From Flavobacteriaceae bacterium UJ101 (GTDB lineage Bacteria; Bacteroidota; Bacteroidia; Flavobacteriales; UJ101): 64,000 nucleotides of DNA. The notes beneath the pieces are model-generated. The model made no database searches. It was not told the DNA's origin and saw only the letters and a list, made by a program, of their open reading frames with translations. Location: NCBI GenBank assembly GCA_001880285.1, contig CP016269.1, positions 1,436,501-1,500,500 on the forward strand, read 5' to 3'. Below, one piece after another: positions 8,476 through 17,929 of the stretch; within the stretch, counting starts at the first letter, position 1, and the number at the start of each line of letters is the position of its first letter. A program made the translations under genes and the position numbers.

Positions 8476-10386
8476 ATGAAAAGTTTATTGTTTTCACACA
8501 TTTTTCTATTCTTTTTTACTTTTGCAGATGATGAAAATATTGCAGATAATACACTTTATCGCTTATATTATGGTCAAAATAAATATACAGCTGCTGTTGA
8601 AAAAGCAGACTCTATTCTAAAAATAGGAAAAGGAGATCTTATTACTGCTAACATTATCAAAGCAGATTACATTTTATATAGAGGTAATACACAAAAGGCT
8701 TTAGCTTATATTATTAACGCTAAAAAACTATTACAAGAAAAAGAAACTATTGATCCTGTTAATCAATATATGCTATATTATATTCAGTCTGCATTTAATG
8801 TTTATGATAACAATTATTTCAACCGCTTAGATAATTTTGTTAATGCTAAAAAAATTAAAGAAGAATATGGTTTAATTGATCCTTATTATTTAACGGAGGA
8901 AAATATCGTATTCTATTATAATGATAACAAAAACTATACTAAAACTTTTTCGATAATACATTCAGTTTTCACTGAATTAAAAAATCATAATATCAAATAT
9001 CATCCTATAAAAAGCGCTTTATTTCGTGCTAATTCTATTGCTTTACGAGAAACAAAAAAATATGTACAGAGTCAATCTAACTTAGATTCAGCTATGCTAT
9101 ATGCACACTATTATAATGATTCCACTCAAATAGCTCGAGTCTATAAATATCAATCTGAATTATATTTTGCTAAAAAACAGTATCAAAAAGCTTTAAAAAC
9201 CGCATTACATGCTAAAGAACTTTTTGAAAAATATGATCAAAAAAATCTGCTAGTTATCTATGAATTATTGGGTAAAATATATTATCAACTTGAAGATTTT
9301 GTTAACTCTAAAAAATACTTGCAAAAAGTAGTGGTTAACCCTCCTTATATTTTCAATTTAAAAATATTTAAAAATGCTTCTTATTTATACCAACAATTAT
9401 TAAGAAAAGAAGGTAATATAAATAAAGCCTATGAAATTTTAAAAAATGAAATTGCCATACAAAGAAAAATATCTGGTCAAAACGTTGATATTAAACTTCA
9501 TAATTTAGAATTAGATTACCAAAAATTTAAAAATAATGCTACCTTAAAGAAAAGAAAACAACGTACTTTATCCATTTTATATATTCTTGTTTTTGTTCTA
9601 ATAGGTATGGGGTTACTAAGTCTTTTACTTTATCAAAGATCCATTAATATCAAAAAACTCAAACAAACTCAAAAATCCATTGAAAAAGCTAATAAAAAAC
9701 TTAAAAACATTAATTTTAAATTAAACAAATTCGGTAAAATAGTTTCACACGATTTAAAAGCTCCAATTCGTTCTATTGATTCTTTGACCACTTTTATAGA
9801 GGAAGATGAACCCAATTTAAGTGAAAGTTCTAAAAAATATATAGAACTTATACATGAATCTGTCATGACAACGGAGAATTTAATTCTCAATATGTTAACC
9901 TTAGCTCGTAGTGAACATAATACACTTAGTAAAAATAAGGTTCATTTTAATGAAATCATTAAACAAGTAAAAGCCAATTTGTTATATGATATTAATAGAA
10001 GTAACGCTCAAATTATTTTGAAAAATAGTCCTCATATTATTTACGGCAATAAATTATTATTAATTCAACTCTTTCAGAACCTTATTCAAAATTCTATCAA
10101 ATATAGAGAAGGGAATCGAAATTTATTAATTGAACTCGATTATGATTCAGTTGAAAGAAAAATGACCATTCAAGATAATGGAATTGGAATTGATTCTAAA
10201 AATTTAGATAAACTTTTCGAAGCTTATAATCAATTACAATTTGAATCTACTGACAAAGGGATTGGACTTGGTCTATACATTACAAAAACAATAGCTAATC
10301 TTCATGATATTACTATAAAAATTGAGTCTAAAATAAATGAAGGTACTTTAATCAATTTATATTTTAAAGAAAACACTATTCAATAA
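8476..10386 (+). CDS. TPR-containing sensor histidine kinase (paralogue 2)
   Basis: 636 residues, with the same order of parts as the preceding gene: signal peptide, periplasmic TPR-like helices, transmembrane helix near residues 365-390, HisKA with His425 (VSHDLKAPIRSID), and HATPase_c with QNSIKY, DNGIGI and GIGLGLYI. Long stretches can be aligned with paralogue 1 without gaps, for example around LDSAMLYA and YYNDSTQIARV, so duplication is clear. It begins 3 nt after the previous stop and is probably translated from the same mRNA. No partner regulator is adjacent. Confidence 0.9.
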   Translation: MKSLLFSHIFLFFFTFADDENIADNTLYRLYYGQNKYTAAVEKADSILKIGKGDLITANIIKADYILYRGNTQKALAYIINAKKLLQEKETIDPVNQYMLYYIQSAFNVYDNNYFNRLDNFVNAKKIKEEYGLIDPYYLTEENIVFYYNDNKNYTKTFSIIHSVFTELKNHNIKYHPIKSALFRANSIALRETKKYVQSQSNLDSAMLYAHYYNDSTQIARVYKYQSELYFAKKQYQKALKTALHAKELFEKYDQKNLLVIYELLGKIYYQLEDFVNSKKYLQKVVVNPPYIFNLKIFKNASYLYQQLLRKEGNINKAYEILKNEIAIQRKISGQNVDIKLHNLELDYQKFKNNATLKKRKQRTLSILYILVFVLIGMGLLSLLLYQRSINIKKLKQTQKSIEKANKKLKNINFKLNKFGKIVSHDLKAPIRSIDSLTTFIEEDEPNLSESSKKYIELIHESVMTTENLILNMLTLARSEHNTLSKNKVHFNEIIKQVKANLLYDINRSNAQIILKNSPHIIYGNKLLLIQLFQNLIQNSIKYREGNRNLLIELDYDSVERKMTIQDNGIGIDSKNLDKLFEAYNQLQFESTDKGIGLGLYITKTIANLHDITIKIESKINEGTLINLYFKENTIQ

Positions 10387-10400
10387 TTTTAAGAGAACTG

Positions 10401-10408
10401 TATATTTG
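10401..10408 (+). promoter_or_regulatory. Putative -7 promoter element for the PfkB kinase gene
   Basis: TATATTTG matches TAnnTTTG and lies about 27 bases upstream of the ATG, between the second sensor kinase and the sugar kinase gene. A matching -33 element is not convincing. Confidence 0.4.
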
Positions 10409-10435
10409 TAAAAATTTAATTCAATATTTTAACCC

Positions 10436-11353
10436 ATGAGTTTATTAATAGTAGGCGTAATTGCATTTGATCACATTGAAACTCCATTTGGAAAATCTGA
10501 AAAAATGCTAGGAGGTCCTGTTACTTTCTCTGCTCTTGCTGCCTCTCATTTCAATATTAAAATTGATGTAATTTCTGTAGTTGGAGGTGATTTTGGAGAT
10601 CAAAACCTTCAATTATTAAACAATCAAAATATTTCTACTAAAAATATTATGGTATACCCTGATGAAAAAACCTTCTTCTGGGCTGGAAAATACCACAACG
10701 ATATGAACTCTAGAGATACTTTAGCTACGGATTTAAATGTTTACCAAAATTATACTCCTACTGTATCTAAAGAATTAAATCCCACTATATTATTATTAGG
10801 TAATGATCATCCTAAAAACCAATTAGAAGTCATTAACCAATTAACTAATAGACCTAAACTCATTGTCTTAGATACTATGAATTACTGGATGGATAATTTT
10901 TGGGATGAATTAATTCATGTAATTAATGAAGTAGATATTATTACTATTAATGATTCTGAAGCAAGACAACTTTCAGGAGAATACTCTTTGGTTAAAGCAG
11001 CAAAAAAAATCCTACAAATGGGACCTCAATTTCTCATTATCAAAAAAGGAGAACATGGTGCTTTATTATTTAGTAAAGAAGAAGTCTTCTTTGCTCCTGC
11101 TTTACCTCTAGAAGAAGTATTTGACCCAACCGGAGCTGGTGATACCTTTGCAGGTGGTTTTGTAGGCTATTTAACTAAAACACAGGATTTTTCATTTGAA
11201 AATTTAAAAAGAGCTGTTATTTATGGCAGCGCTATGGCTAGTTTTTGTGTAGAAAAATTTGGTCCAGAACGATTATTTGAACTAAACAAAGATTCATTTA
11301 ATCGAAGAATTAAAGCATTTGAACGCCTAACTAACTACCAAATAAAGATTTAA
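10436..11353 (+). CDS. PfkB-family carbohydrate kinase
   Basis: 305 residues. Ribokinase-type fold; such enzymes transfer phosphate from ATP to a sugar or nucleoside hydroxyl. The N-terminal IVGVIAFDHIETPFGK and GGPVTFSALAAS blocks and the C-terminal signature DPTGAGDTFAGGF (Asp230 to Asp236, with Asp236 the predicted catalytic base) identify the family. The substrate cannot be deduced. It sits between the second and third paralogous sensor kinases, which may be chance insertion of a duplicated kinase next to it, or a functional link; the sequence does not decide. Confidence 0.88.
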   Translation: MSLLIVGVIAFDHIETPFGKSEKMLGGPVTFSALAASHFNIKIDVISVVGGDFGDQNLQLLNNQNISTKNIMVYPDEKTFFWAGKYHNDMNSRDTLATDLNVYQNYTPTVSKELNPTILLLGNDHPKNQLEVINQLTNRPKLIVLDTMNYWMDNFWDELIHVINEVDIITINDSEARQLSGEYSLVKAAKKILQMGPQFLIIKKGEHGALLFSKEEVFFAPALPLEEVFDPTGAGDTFAGGFVGYLTKTQDFSFENLKRAVIYGSAMASFCVEKFGPERLFELNKDSFNRRIKAFERLTNYQIKI

Positions 11354-11404
11354 ATATACTGTAGAAACAATAGATAGTAAATTAGTCTTCATTTAAGAAA
11401 TTTT

Positions 11405-13306
11405 ATGAAGATTTTTCTTTCAATATTTTTTATTCTTTCATCTATTTTTCTTTTTTCAAAAGAAAAATTACCTGAAAATACCTTCTTTAAGCTAAGGAAG
11501 CAATATTCTGATGAGTATATATATATAAAAGCAAAAGATGCTCTTAAAAAAAGTAATCTATCTCAAAAAAATACTTTTGACGCAAACGAATTTTTGTTAG
11601 TTTATCATTTAAACAAAAATAATATAGAAACTGCTACCAGATACCTAAATAAATTAAACCCACGAACAGAAGCACAAAAATATCTTTTCAATTGTAGAAA
11701 AGCATATTATTATTATCGTCTAAATAAGCCATTTGAAGAATTCAATTGTTACTTAAAAGCTAAATCTATCATCAGTAAAAGTAAATTTTATGATCATGAA
11801 TTTATTATAAATTATAACTTATCTCAATTTTATTTACTTTATAAAAATAGTGAAAAAGTATTAGAAACATGTCATGATTTCTTTAAGAATATATCTATAA
11901 TAAAAGACAAATATCATTATAAAAAAAGTGAGTTTTATAGATTTGAAGCAGAAGCTTATATGAATCTTGGTAAATATAAAAAAAGTCTAGCTAAAATTGA
12001 CTCTTCATTATTTTATTCTATATATAATAATGATACAACTCAAATATTTTTAGGAAAACGATTAAAATCTCAAATATTTTTAGAAAAAAAGGACTATAAT
12101 AAAGCCAAAGAGATTGTTAAAGAATTAAAATCTTCTATTTATAATGCTAAAAATGTTAACTTTTATCAACATAATGATCTATTAAATGATTATATATTAG
12201 GTAGAATTTATTTCGAAAATAATCAAAATGAAATAGCAAAACCTTATTTAAAAAAAGTTACCTACAGTGTTATAGAATTTCCCTATCATGAAATATACCA
12301 TAACTCTGTAAAAATTTATACAGAAATTTTAAATAAAGAAAATAAACATAAAGAAGCTTATAATCTTTTGTTTAGAATGGAAGAAAAAAAAGATTCTATT
12401 TATAATTCACATGAATACAATAAGATTCTTAATAAAGAAATTGATTATATACAAGAAAAAGAAGAAATTCATTATGAATTAAAAGAATTAAAATGGAGGT
12501 GGTTAATCATTGGTTTTCTAGTACTTTCTACTACTCTTGTTTTTCTTTACATTTTTAGATTAAAAAATATAGAAAATTTAAAAGTAAAGAATAGACTTAT
12601 TGCAAAGAATAATAGAGAACTTAATACCTTAAATGAAAGTTTAGAGAAATTTGCCCAAATTACTTCTCATGATTTGAAAGCACCTATTCGCTCAATTGGA
12701 CATCTTGCTACTTTTATACAAGAAGATGAGCCTAATTTATCAGAAGAATCTAAAAAGAATTTAGAGCATATTCAATCTTCCGTTGAAAATTCTAATAATT
12801 TAATTCTCAACATGTTAGCTTTAGCTAAAAGTAATGATAAAAACATAAGCAGAGAAAAAGTAAACACTTGGGTAATTTTTAGAGCAGTAGAGTCCAATCT
12901 CTTAAAAATGATATCCGATTCGAATGCTAAAATTATTTATAATGAACGATTACCTATTTTTATAACTGGAAATCAATCTTTACTTATTCAACTTTTTCAA
13001 AATATTATTCAAAATTCAATCAAATATGCCAGAAAAGGTGTTGATCCATTAGTTGAAATATCTGCTGTTGAATCAGGAAAATCCACAATTTTTTATATAA
13101 AAGATAATGGTGTAGGAATCAAAGAAGATAAAAAAGGTTATCTATTTAATGCTTTTTCACAAGAAAATTTTGAATCGCTTGATAAAGGAGTTGGTTTAGG
13201 TTTATATATTACTAAAAAAATAGCCGATATTCATAATGCTAAAATCACAATCAATTCCAATGATAAAAACGGTACTATTGTAGGTATTATTTTTAATAAG
13301 AAGTAA
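11405..13306 (+). CDS. TPR-containing sensor histidine kinase (paralogue 3)
   Basis: 633 residues. More divergent than the other two but with the same plan: signal peptide, Tyr/Lys-rich helical TPR-like region, transmembrane helix near residues 365-385, HisKA with His422 (TSHDLKAPIRSI), and HATPase_c with QNSIKYA, DNGVGI and GVGLGLYIT. It ends 2 nt from the convergent ruvC gene, with no recognisable terminator between them. It is an orphan kinase like its paralogues. Confidence 0.88.
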   Translation: MKIFLSIFFILSSIFLFSKEKLPENTFFKLRKQYSDEYIYIKAKDALKKSNLSQKNTFDANEFLLVYHLNKNNIETATRYLNKLNPRTEAQKYLFNCRKAYYYYRLNKPFEEFNCYLKAKSIISKSKFYDHEFIINYNLSQFYLLYKNSEKVLETCHDFFKNISIIKDKYHYKKSEFYRFEAEAYMNLGKYKKSLAKIDSSLFYSIYNNDTTQIFLGKRLKSQIFLEKKDYNKAKEIVKELKSSIYNAKNVNFYQHNDLLNDYILGRIYFENNQNEIAKPYLKKVTYSVIEFPYHEIYHNSVKIYTEILNKENKHKEAYNLLFRMEEKKDSIYNSHEYNKILNKEIDYIQEKEEIHYELKELKWRWLIIGFLVLSTTLVFLYIFRLKNIENLKVKNRLIAKNNRELNTLNESLEKFAQITSHDLKAPIRSIGHLATFIQEDEPNLSEESKKNLEHIQSSVENSNNLILNMLALAKSNDKNISREKVNTWVIFRAVESNLLKMISDSNAKIIYNERLPIFITGNQSLLIQLFQNIIQNSIKYARKGVDPLVEISAVESGKSTIFYIKDNGVGIKEDKKGYLFNAFSQENFESLDKGVGLGLYITKKIADIHNAKITINSNDKNGTIVGIIFNKK

Positions 13307-13308
13307 CT

Positions 13309-13866
13309 TTATTTAATGCGATCTGGATTCTGTTTTATAAAAGCATCCCATCCTGAATACGATTTTCCTAAATCAGGTTTCCTCATATTATAAAAATGGC
13401 AAACTGCTGCAGCCAATCCATCTGTACCATCTAAGTGTTTTGGCATTTCTTTTATTTTAAATTGACTCATTAACATACCTGCTACTTGCTCTTTAGATGC
13501 TGTTCCATTACCCGTTATAGACATTTTAATTTTTTTAGGAGCATATTCAGTTATGGGAATCTCTCTAAAAAGTCCAGCAGCCATTGCCACACCTTGAGCA
13601 CGTCCTAATTTTAACATCGATTGTACATTCTTTCCAAAAAAAGGTGCTTCCAAAGCCATTTCATCAGGATGATATTCATCTATAATTCCTAATATTCTTT
13701 CAAAAATTTTCTTTAATTTCATTTGATGATTAGGTAATTTTCCTAACATAATTTCACCAAAATGAATCAATTCCATTTTTTTTCCAATAACACGAATCAC
13801 ACCATATCCCATAATAGTGGTTCCTGGATCAATTCCTAATATTATTTTTTCAGTATTTTTTGACAA
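13309..13866 (-). CDS. ruvC: Crossover junction endodeoxyribonuclease RuvC
   Basis: 185 residues. Dimeric nuclease that resolves Holliday junctions with RuvAB during recombinational repair. RNase H-like fold: first catalytic acid Asp13 in [13 protein letters not shown], Glu73 in [10 protein letters not shown], and the C-terminal [13 protein letters not shown] region (Asp146/Asp149) that supplies the remaining metal ligands. Length fits the family. It converges on the third sensor kinase. Confidence 0.96.
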   Translation of the reverse strand: MSKNTEKIILGIDPGTTIMGYGVIRVIGKKMELIHFGEIMLGKLPNHQMKLKKIFERILGIIDEYHPDEMALEAPFFGKNVQSMLKLGRAQGVAMAAGLFREIPITEYAPKKIKMSITGNGTASKEQVAGMLMSQFKIKEMPKHLDGTDGLAAAVCHFYNMRKPDLGKSYSGWDAFIKQNPDRIK

Positions 13867-13958
13867 AATTTATTCTATGTATTAAGGATTAAGTTGTAAA
13901 GATTAAGTCATAAGAACCGAATCTTTTTCAAAAATACATAAACCTTTTTATATAAAAC

Positions 13959-13984
13959 AAAAGCTTCTCAAATGAGAAGCTTTT
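13959..13984. terminator. Rho-independent terminator downstream of glnS
   Basis: Near-perfect hairpin AAAAGCTTCTCA / TGAGAAGCTTTT with a two-base loop in the gap between ruvC and glnS. It would stop minus-strand transcription of glnS. Confidence 0.8.
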
Positions 13985-14006
13985 AGTTATTATAAATAAT
14001 AATAAA

Positions 14007-15698
14007 TTATGTATTCTTTTTAGCCCAAGTATCTTTTAAGGTTACGGTCCTATTAAATACCTTTTTAGCTTCTGTTGAATCTCTATCGACCACAAAGTAC
14101 CCTAAACGTTGAAACTGGAATCTATCACCTTCTTTTGCCGTTTTAAGATAAGGTTCTGCATAACCTGTAATGGTTTTCATAGAATCTTCATTTAAAAACT
14201 TCATAAAATCAATTGAATTTCCTTCATCATCTTTATGACTATCAGGTGCTGGATCTTTAAATAAACGATCGTAAATACGAACTTCTACTTCTTCAGCATG
14301 CTTTGCTGAAACCCAATGCAATGTTCCTTTTACTTTACGTTTACTTGCCTCTGTACCACTTCCACTTTTACTATCTGGATCATAGGTACAATAAACGGTT
14401 GTAATATTTCCATCTGCATCTTTATCACAACTTTCAGCTTTGATAATATAAGCATTTTTAAGTCGTACTTCTTTTCCTAATTTTAATCGGAAGAACTTTT
14501 TATTAGCTTCTTCTCTAAAATCTTCTTTTTCTATATAGATTTCTCTTGAAAAAGGAACTTCTCGAGTTGAATCATCCTCCTCATTAGGTGAATTTTCTGC
14601 AATGAGTATTTCTTCCTGATCTTCAGGATAATTCGTAATCACTATTTTTAAAGGATCTAATACAGCCATCACACGAGGTGCCATTTGATTTAAATGATCG
14701 CGAATTGCATATTCTAATAATGAAATATCAATCACATTATCTCGTTTAGCAACCCCTACTTTTTCCCAAAATGTACGAATACTCTCAGGTGTATATCCTC
14801 TACGTCGTAAACCTGAAATGGTTGGCATACGTGGATCATCCCATCCCGTTACAATACCTTCTTCAATTAATTTATTCAATTTACGTTTAGAGGTAATCAT
14901 ATATTCTACATTTCCTCTTGCAAATTCACGTTGTTTATTACGCACTTTTGTAGCATCATAAACTTGATCTAAATACCAATCATATAATGGTCTATGATGT
15001 TTAAATTCTAATGAACATAATGAATGTGATATTTGTTCAATATAATCTGATTCACCGTGAGCCCAATCATACATTGGATATATATTCCATTTAGAACCTG
15101 TTCGATGATGTTCTTCTTTTAAAATACGGTACATAACTGGATCACGCATAAACATATTAGAAGAACTCATATCAATTTTAGCACGTAATACTTTTGAACC
15201 TTCTTCAAAATCACCGTTTTGCATGCCTTCAAACAGAACTAAATTTTCTTCTACAGAACGATTTCGAAAAGGACTTTCTATACCTGGTTCACTCGGAATA
15301 CCACGTTGTTCATTAATAACATCTGAAGACTGATCATCTACATAGGCTTTCCCTTCTTTTATTAATTGAATAGCCCAATCATACAATTGTTGAAAATAAT
15401 CAGAAGTAAACAACACTTCATTCCATTGATATCCTAGCCATTCTATATCTTTACGAATAGCATCAACATATTCTTGTTCTTCTTTTGCTGGATTGGTATC
15501 ATCAAAACGCAAATTAACCGGAGCTCCATATTTTTCTCCTAAACCAAAGTTTAAACAAATGGCTTTCGCATGCCCTAAGTGTAAATAACCATTAGGTTCA
15601 GGTGGAAAACGAAAACATAGTTTTTCTTTTGGAAAACCATTAGCTAAATCTTCTTCTATAATTTGCTCAATAAAATTAAGAGACTTTTCTTCAGACAT
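14007..15698 (-). CDS. glnS: Glutaminyl-tRNA synthetase
   Basis: 563 residues. Charges tRNA-Gln with glutamine. Class I synthetase: HIGH-like HLGH at 40-43 after PPEPNGY, and the KMSKS-like ITSKRKLNKL. GLRRRGYTPESIRTF and MAPRVMAVLDPLK are typical of the GlnRS subgroup, which separates it from GluRS. Length is close to that of E. coli GlnRS (about 554). Presence of GlnRS suggests direct charging of tRNA-Gln rather than only the amidotransferase route. Confidence 0.96.
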   Translation of the reverse strand: MSEEKSLNFIEQIIEEDLANGFPKEKLCFRFPPEPNGYLHLGHAKAICLNFGLGEKYGAPVNLRFDDTNPAKEEQEYVDAIRKDIEWLGYQWNEVLFTSDYFQQLYDWAIQLIKEGKAYVDDQSSDVINEQRGIPSEPGIESPFRNRSVEENLVLFEGMQNGDFEEGSKVLRAKIDMSSSNMFMRDPVMYRILKEEHHRTGSKWNIYPMYDWAHGESDYIEQISHSLCSLEFKHHRPLYDWYLDQVYDATKVRNKQREFARGNVEYMITSKRKLNKLIEEGIVTGWDDPRMPTISGLRRRGYTPESIRTFWEKVGVAKRDNVIDISLLEYAIRDHLNQMAPRVMAVLDPLKIVITNYPEDQEEILIAENSPNEEDDSTREVPFSREIYIEKEDFREEANKKFFRLKLGKEVRLKNAYIIKAESCDKDADGNITTVYCTYDPDSKSGSGTEASKRKVKGTLHWVSAKHAEEVEVRIYDRLFKDPAPDSHKDDEGNSIDFMKFLNEDSMKTITGYAEPYLKTAKEGDRFQFQRLGYFVVDRDSTEAKKVFNRTVTLKDTWAKKNT

Positions 15699-15777
15699 GA
15701 TTTAAAAATATTTAAACTACAAAGATAGGTAATAATGTAGCAAAATAAAAGAGATCTGTAATGCCTCCCTTTTTATA

Positions 15778-15816
15778 AAAAAGCTCCTATTAGAATATCA
15801 TCTAATAAGAGCTTTA
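15778..15816. terminator. Hairpin terminator upstream of glnS
   Basis: A long imperfect stem, AAAGCTCCTATTAGA against TCTAATAAGAGCTTT with a short loop, lies in the gap between the glnS start and the fibre-like genes. It could terminate rightward transcripts or read-through from either side. Confidence 0.5.
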
Positions 15817-15866
15817 AATAATCAATTATATTAACATCTATCATAGATTTATAAAATAATACTAAA

Positions 15867-15954
15867 AAGCCCTCTTTTTTTCAGATTAGGAGCAATATAA
15901 CAATATTAACTAACCAAAATAAACTATTGAAGGGGTCGAAAAAAATGAGGGCTT
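15867..15954. other. Long-range inverted repeat downstream of the 259-residue secreted protein gene
   Basis: Left arm 15867-15882 (AAGCCCTCTTTTTTTC) pairs with right arm 15938-15954 (GAAAAAAATGAGGGCTT) with one bulged base and a loop of about 55 bases. It may act as a terminator for the minus-strand fibre-like genes or as a structured RNA; see findings. Confidence 0.5.
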
Positions 15955-15985
15955 AAATATTTAGTATTAATTCTTTTATAATTTT

Positions 15986-16765
15986 TTAAAAAGCTTGAAT
16001 GGTTAATTTAAATCCTGATGTTGAAGCTGCAGTTGGTGTTGTTCCATTCTTTTTTATTGCATTTACTACTAAAATTGTTCCTGCAGTTAAATCTTTTACT
16101 CCAATAAATTTACATTCACTTGATTGACCTACATAAGCTGTAATATAAGGACAACGTTGTCCTCCTACAACTTCACCTCCTGTAGTTCTGATCTCAACAG
16201 TCCAAAATGTACTAGCAGAAGTTGTCATCATCCAATCTATAGAACCATCTACAATATAAGTTCCATCTTGAAGAATCTCAAATTCTGTATCAGATAGTTG
16301 TCTTATATATTCAGGTGATAATGTTATAGAAGAAGATCTACTCGGAATTGACACTCGATTAGTAGATCCACCCAAATTAGTAAAAACTTGATTATTATCA
16401 GAAATAATAGCTGCTGCCAAAACAGGTATCTTAGTCTTTTTTATTTCTTGTTCTAATGAATGACTATTAATTAATTTTTCCCATGCTGTTCCATTAAATC
16501 CATAAATATTTCCTTCTTCTACTGCTAAATCTCCACTATTAGCTGTTGCTGTATTAATTACTAACATTCCTGGTTGTGGATCTGTTATGGTTGTAAGATC
16601 ATCTTTACCTGTTAGGGCTACTCTATTAATATATAATGCTTTACTTGTAGACGTTAAATCTAATACAGCTGAAGAATTGGGAGGTACATTGGTATCTCCA
16701 ATTGCTACTTGCCCATAAAGATTAAAAGACAAAACGGTTAAAATTACTAAAACTATATTTTTCAT
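15986..16765 (-). CDS. Secreted tail-fibre-like protein
   Basis: 259 residues. Signal peptide ending near LYGQ. The mature N-terminus VAIGDTNVPPNSSAVLDL is the VGIGTxxPxxSAxLDL motif common at the start of Bacteroidota secreted fibre-like proteins. The C-terminal half (about 130-259), with ITLSPEYIRQL, an EILQDGTYIVDGS turn and alternating hydrophobic strands, resembles a C1q/TNF-like jelly roll. It has no T9SS C-terminal sorting domain. It lies 20 nt behind a related gene on the same strand and faces the TPR/LuxR regulator. Role in surface attachment is inference. Confidence 0.7.
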   Translation of the reverse strand: MKNIVLVILTVLSFNLYGQVAIGDTNVPPNSSAVLDLTSTSKALYINRVALTGKDDLTTITDPQPGMLVINTATANSGDLAVEEGNIYGFNGTAWEKLINSHSLEQEIKKTKIPVLAAAIISDNNQVFTNLGGSTNRVSIPSRSSSITLSPEYIRQLSDTEFEILQDGTYIVDGSIDWMMTTSASTFWTVEIRTTGGEVVGGQRCPYITAYVGQSSECKFIGVKDLTAGTILVVNAIKKNGTTPTAASTSGFKLTIQAF

Positions 16766-16785
16766 TTTTATTTATTTTTAAATTA

Positions 16786-17631
16786 TTAATTGTAATATTT
16801 GACTACTAATCCTGAAGAAAAAGGAACTCCTAAGCTACTATTTGCAGCAACTCTTACATATTGAGGTGTATTACCACTCAAATAACTTATATTTATTTTA
16901 AATCGATCTCCTTTATTTAATGTTAAAATGGTTTTATAATAACAAGGTGCTGTCAAACTATTATAGTTTGTTAAAATATGACATACATCCCTACTTTCAG
17001 CGGTATAAGAAGATCCTACTCTTTTAACATAAACATCTGTTGTTCTTCTTATATGAGTTGAATTAAGTTTAATAAGCATTGAAAAAAAACCATATATTTC
17101 ATATGTTCCATCTTGCACAACTTCAAATTCATTACGATTAATTTTCTTAATAAGATCAGTTGAAGTATCCGATTTCATTATATCACTTCCTCTTGATTCA
17201 AATGCAAAAGTTGATGTTCCACCTGTACTATAACTATTACCAGAAGCTGTAGCATAAGTTGTAAAATAATACCCTGCTAATTTTGGTATTCCTAAATCTT
17301 CCAAATAAGTTGTTAAATCATCTTCATCTATTTTATTAGACCAACCATTAGTTGTGTAAACATAAAAATCATTTGCTTTTACTTCATTATCTAATCCTGT
17401 ATTGGCATCTGAAGTATTATAAACAATCATACCTAATTCTGGATTTATAATAGTTGTGACATCATCAGTTCCTGTTAATGAAACTTTAGTAATTATAAAA
17501 CCTTTTCTTGTATTAGATCCTAAATCAAGAGAAGAAGAAGGATGAGGTGAATCATTATTAATCCCAACTTGGGATCGTAAAATTCCAAAGCCCAATAAAA
17601 TACTGAGCATCATAACAACAGTTTTTTTCAT
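16786..17631 (-). CDS. Secreted tail-fibre-like protein
   Basis: 281 residues, with a signal peptide (cleavage near LRSQ) and the mature start VGINNDSPHPSSSLDL, homologous in pattern to the downstream gene and to the head of the giant repeat protein at 22.6 kb. The middle has LTGTDDVTTIINPELGMIVYNT, nearly the same as the LTGKDDLTTITDPQPGM block of its neighbour. The C-terminal part contains FEVVQDGTYEIYGF and several strands, as in C1q/TNF-like folds. It is the first gene of a minus-strand pair and is preceded by phased TACTC repeats. Confidence 0.7.
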   Translation of the reverse strand: MKKTVVMMLSILLGFGILRSQVGINNDSPHPSSSLDLGSNTRKGFIITKVSLTGTDDVTTIINPELGMIVYNTSDANTGLDNEVKANDFYVYTTNGWSNKIDEDDLTTYLEDLGIPKLAGYYFTTYATASGNSYSTGGTSTFAFESRGSDIMKSDTSTDLIKKINRNEFEVVQDGTYEIYGFFSMLIKLNSTHIRRTTDVYVKRVGSSYTAESRDVCHILTNYNSLTAPCYYKTILTLNKGDRFKINISYLSGNTPQYVRVAANSSLGVPFSSGLVVKYYN

Positions 17632-17699
17632 TTTAAGTGTTAATTTTTATTAGATAGGCAAATCTAATGGCATAGGAACCACTTAACATAGTTTTAACG

Positions 17700-17769
17700 T
17701 ACTCAAAACCTACTCAAATTATGTAATAACAACTGTTTAGAACTACTCACTTACTACTCATAACTACTA
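17700..17769. promoter_or_regulatory. Helically phased TACTC repeats (candidate operator)
   Basis: TACTC occurs at 17700, 17711, 17744 and 17755, and the variant TACTA at 17765. The intervals are 11, 33, 11 and 10 bases, so all copies lie on about the same face of the helix. The site is in the gap between the divergent fibre-like genes and the TPR/LuxR regulator gene, which makes that regulator a natural candidate ligand. Spacing is read directly; function is inferred. Confidence 0.45.
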
Positions 17770-17929
17770 AATACTTCATTTTTAAAGCTAATTATTTATA
17801 AAACTTATAAAAAACATATTCTAGCATGATTATAATTCAATTTCCAATATTATGTTTGTAAACTAATTAACTTAATGATCTTTTAATAAACTTAAATATC
17901 TTTTATTAACCATGCCTATTACATTTTCA

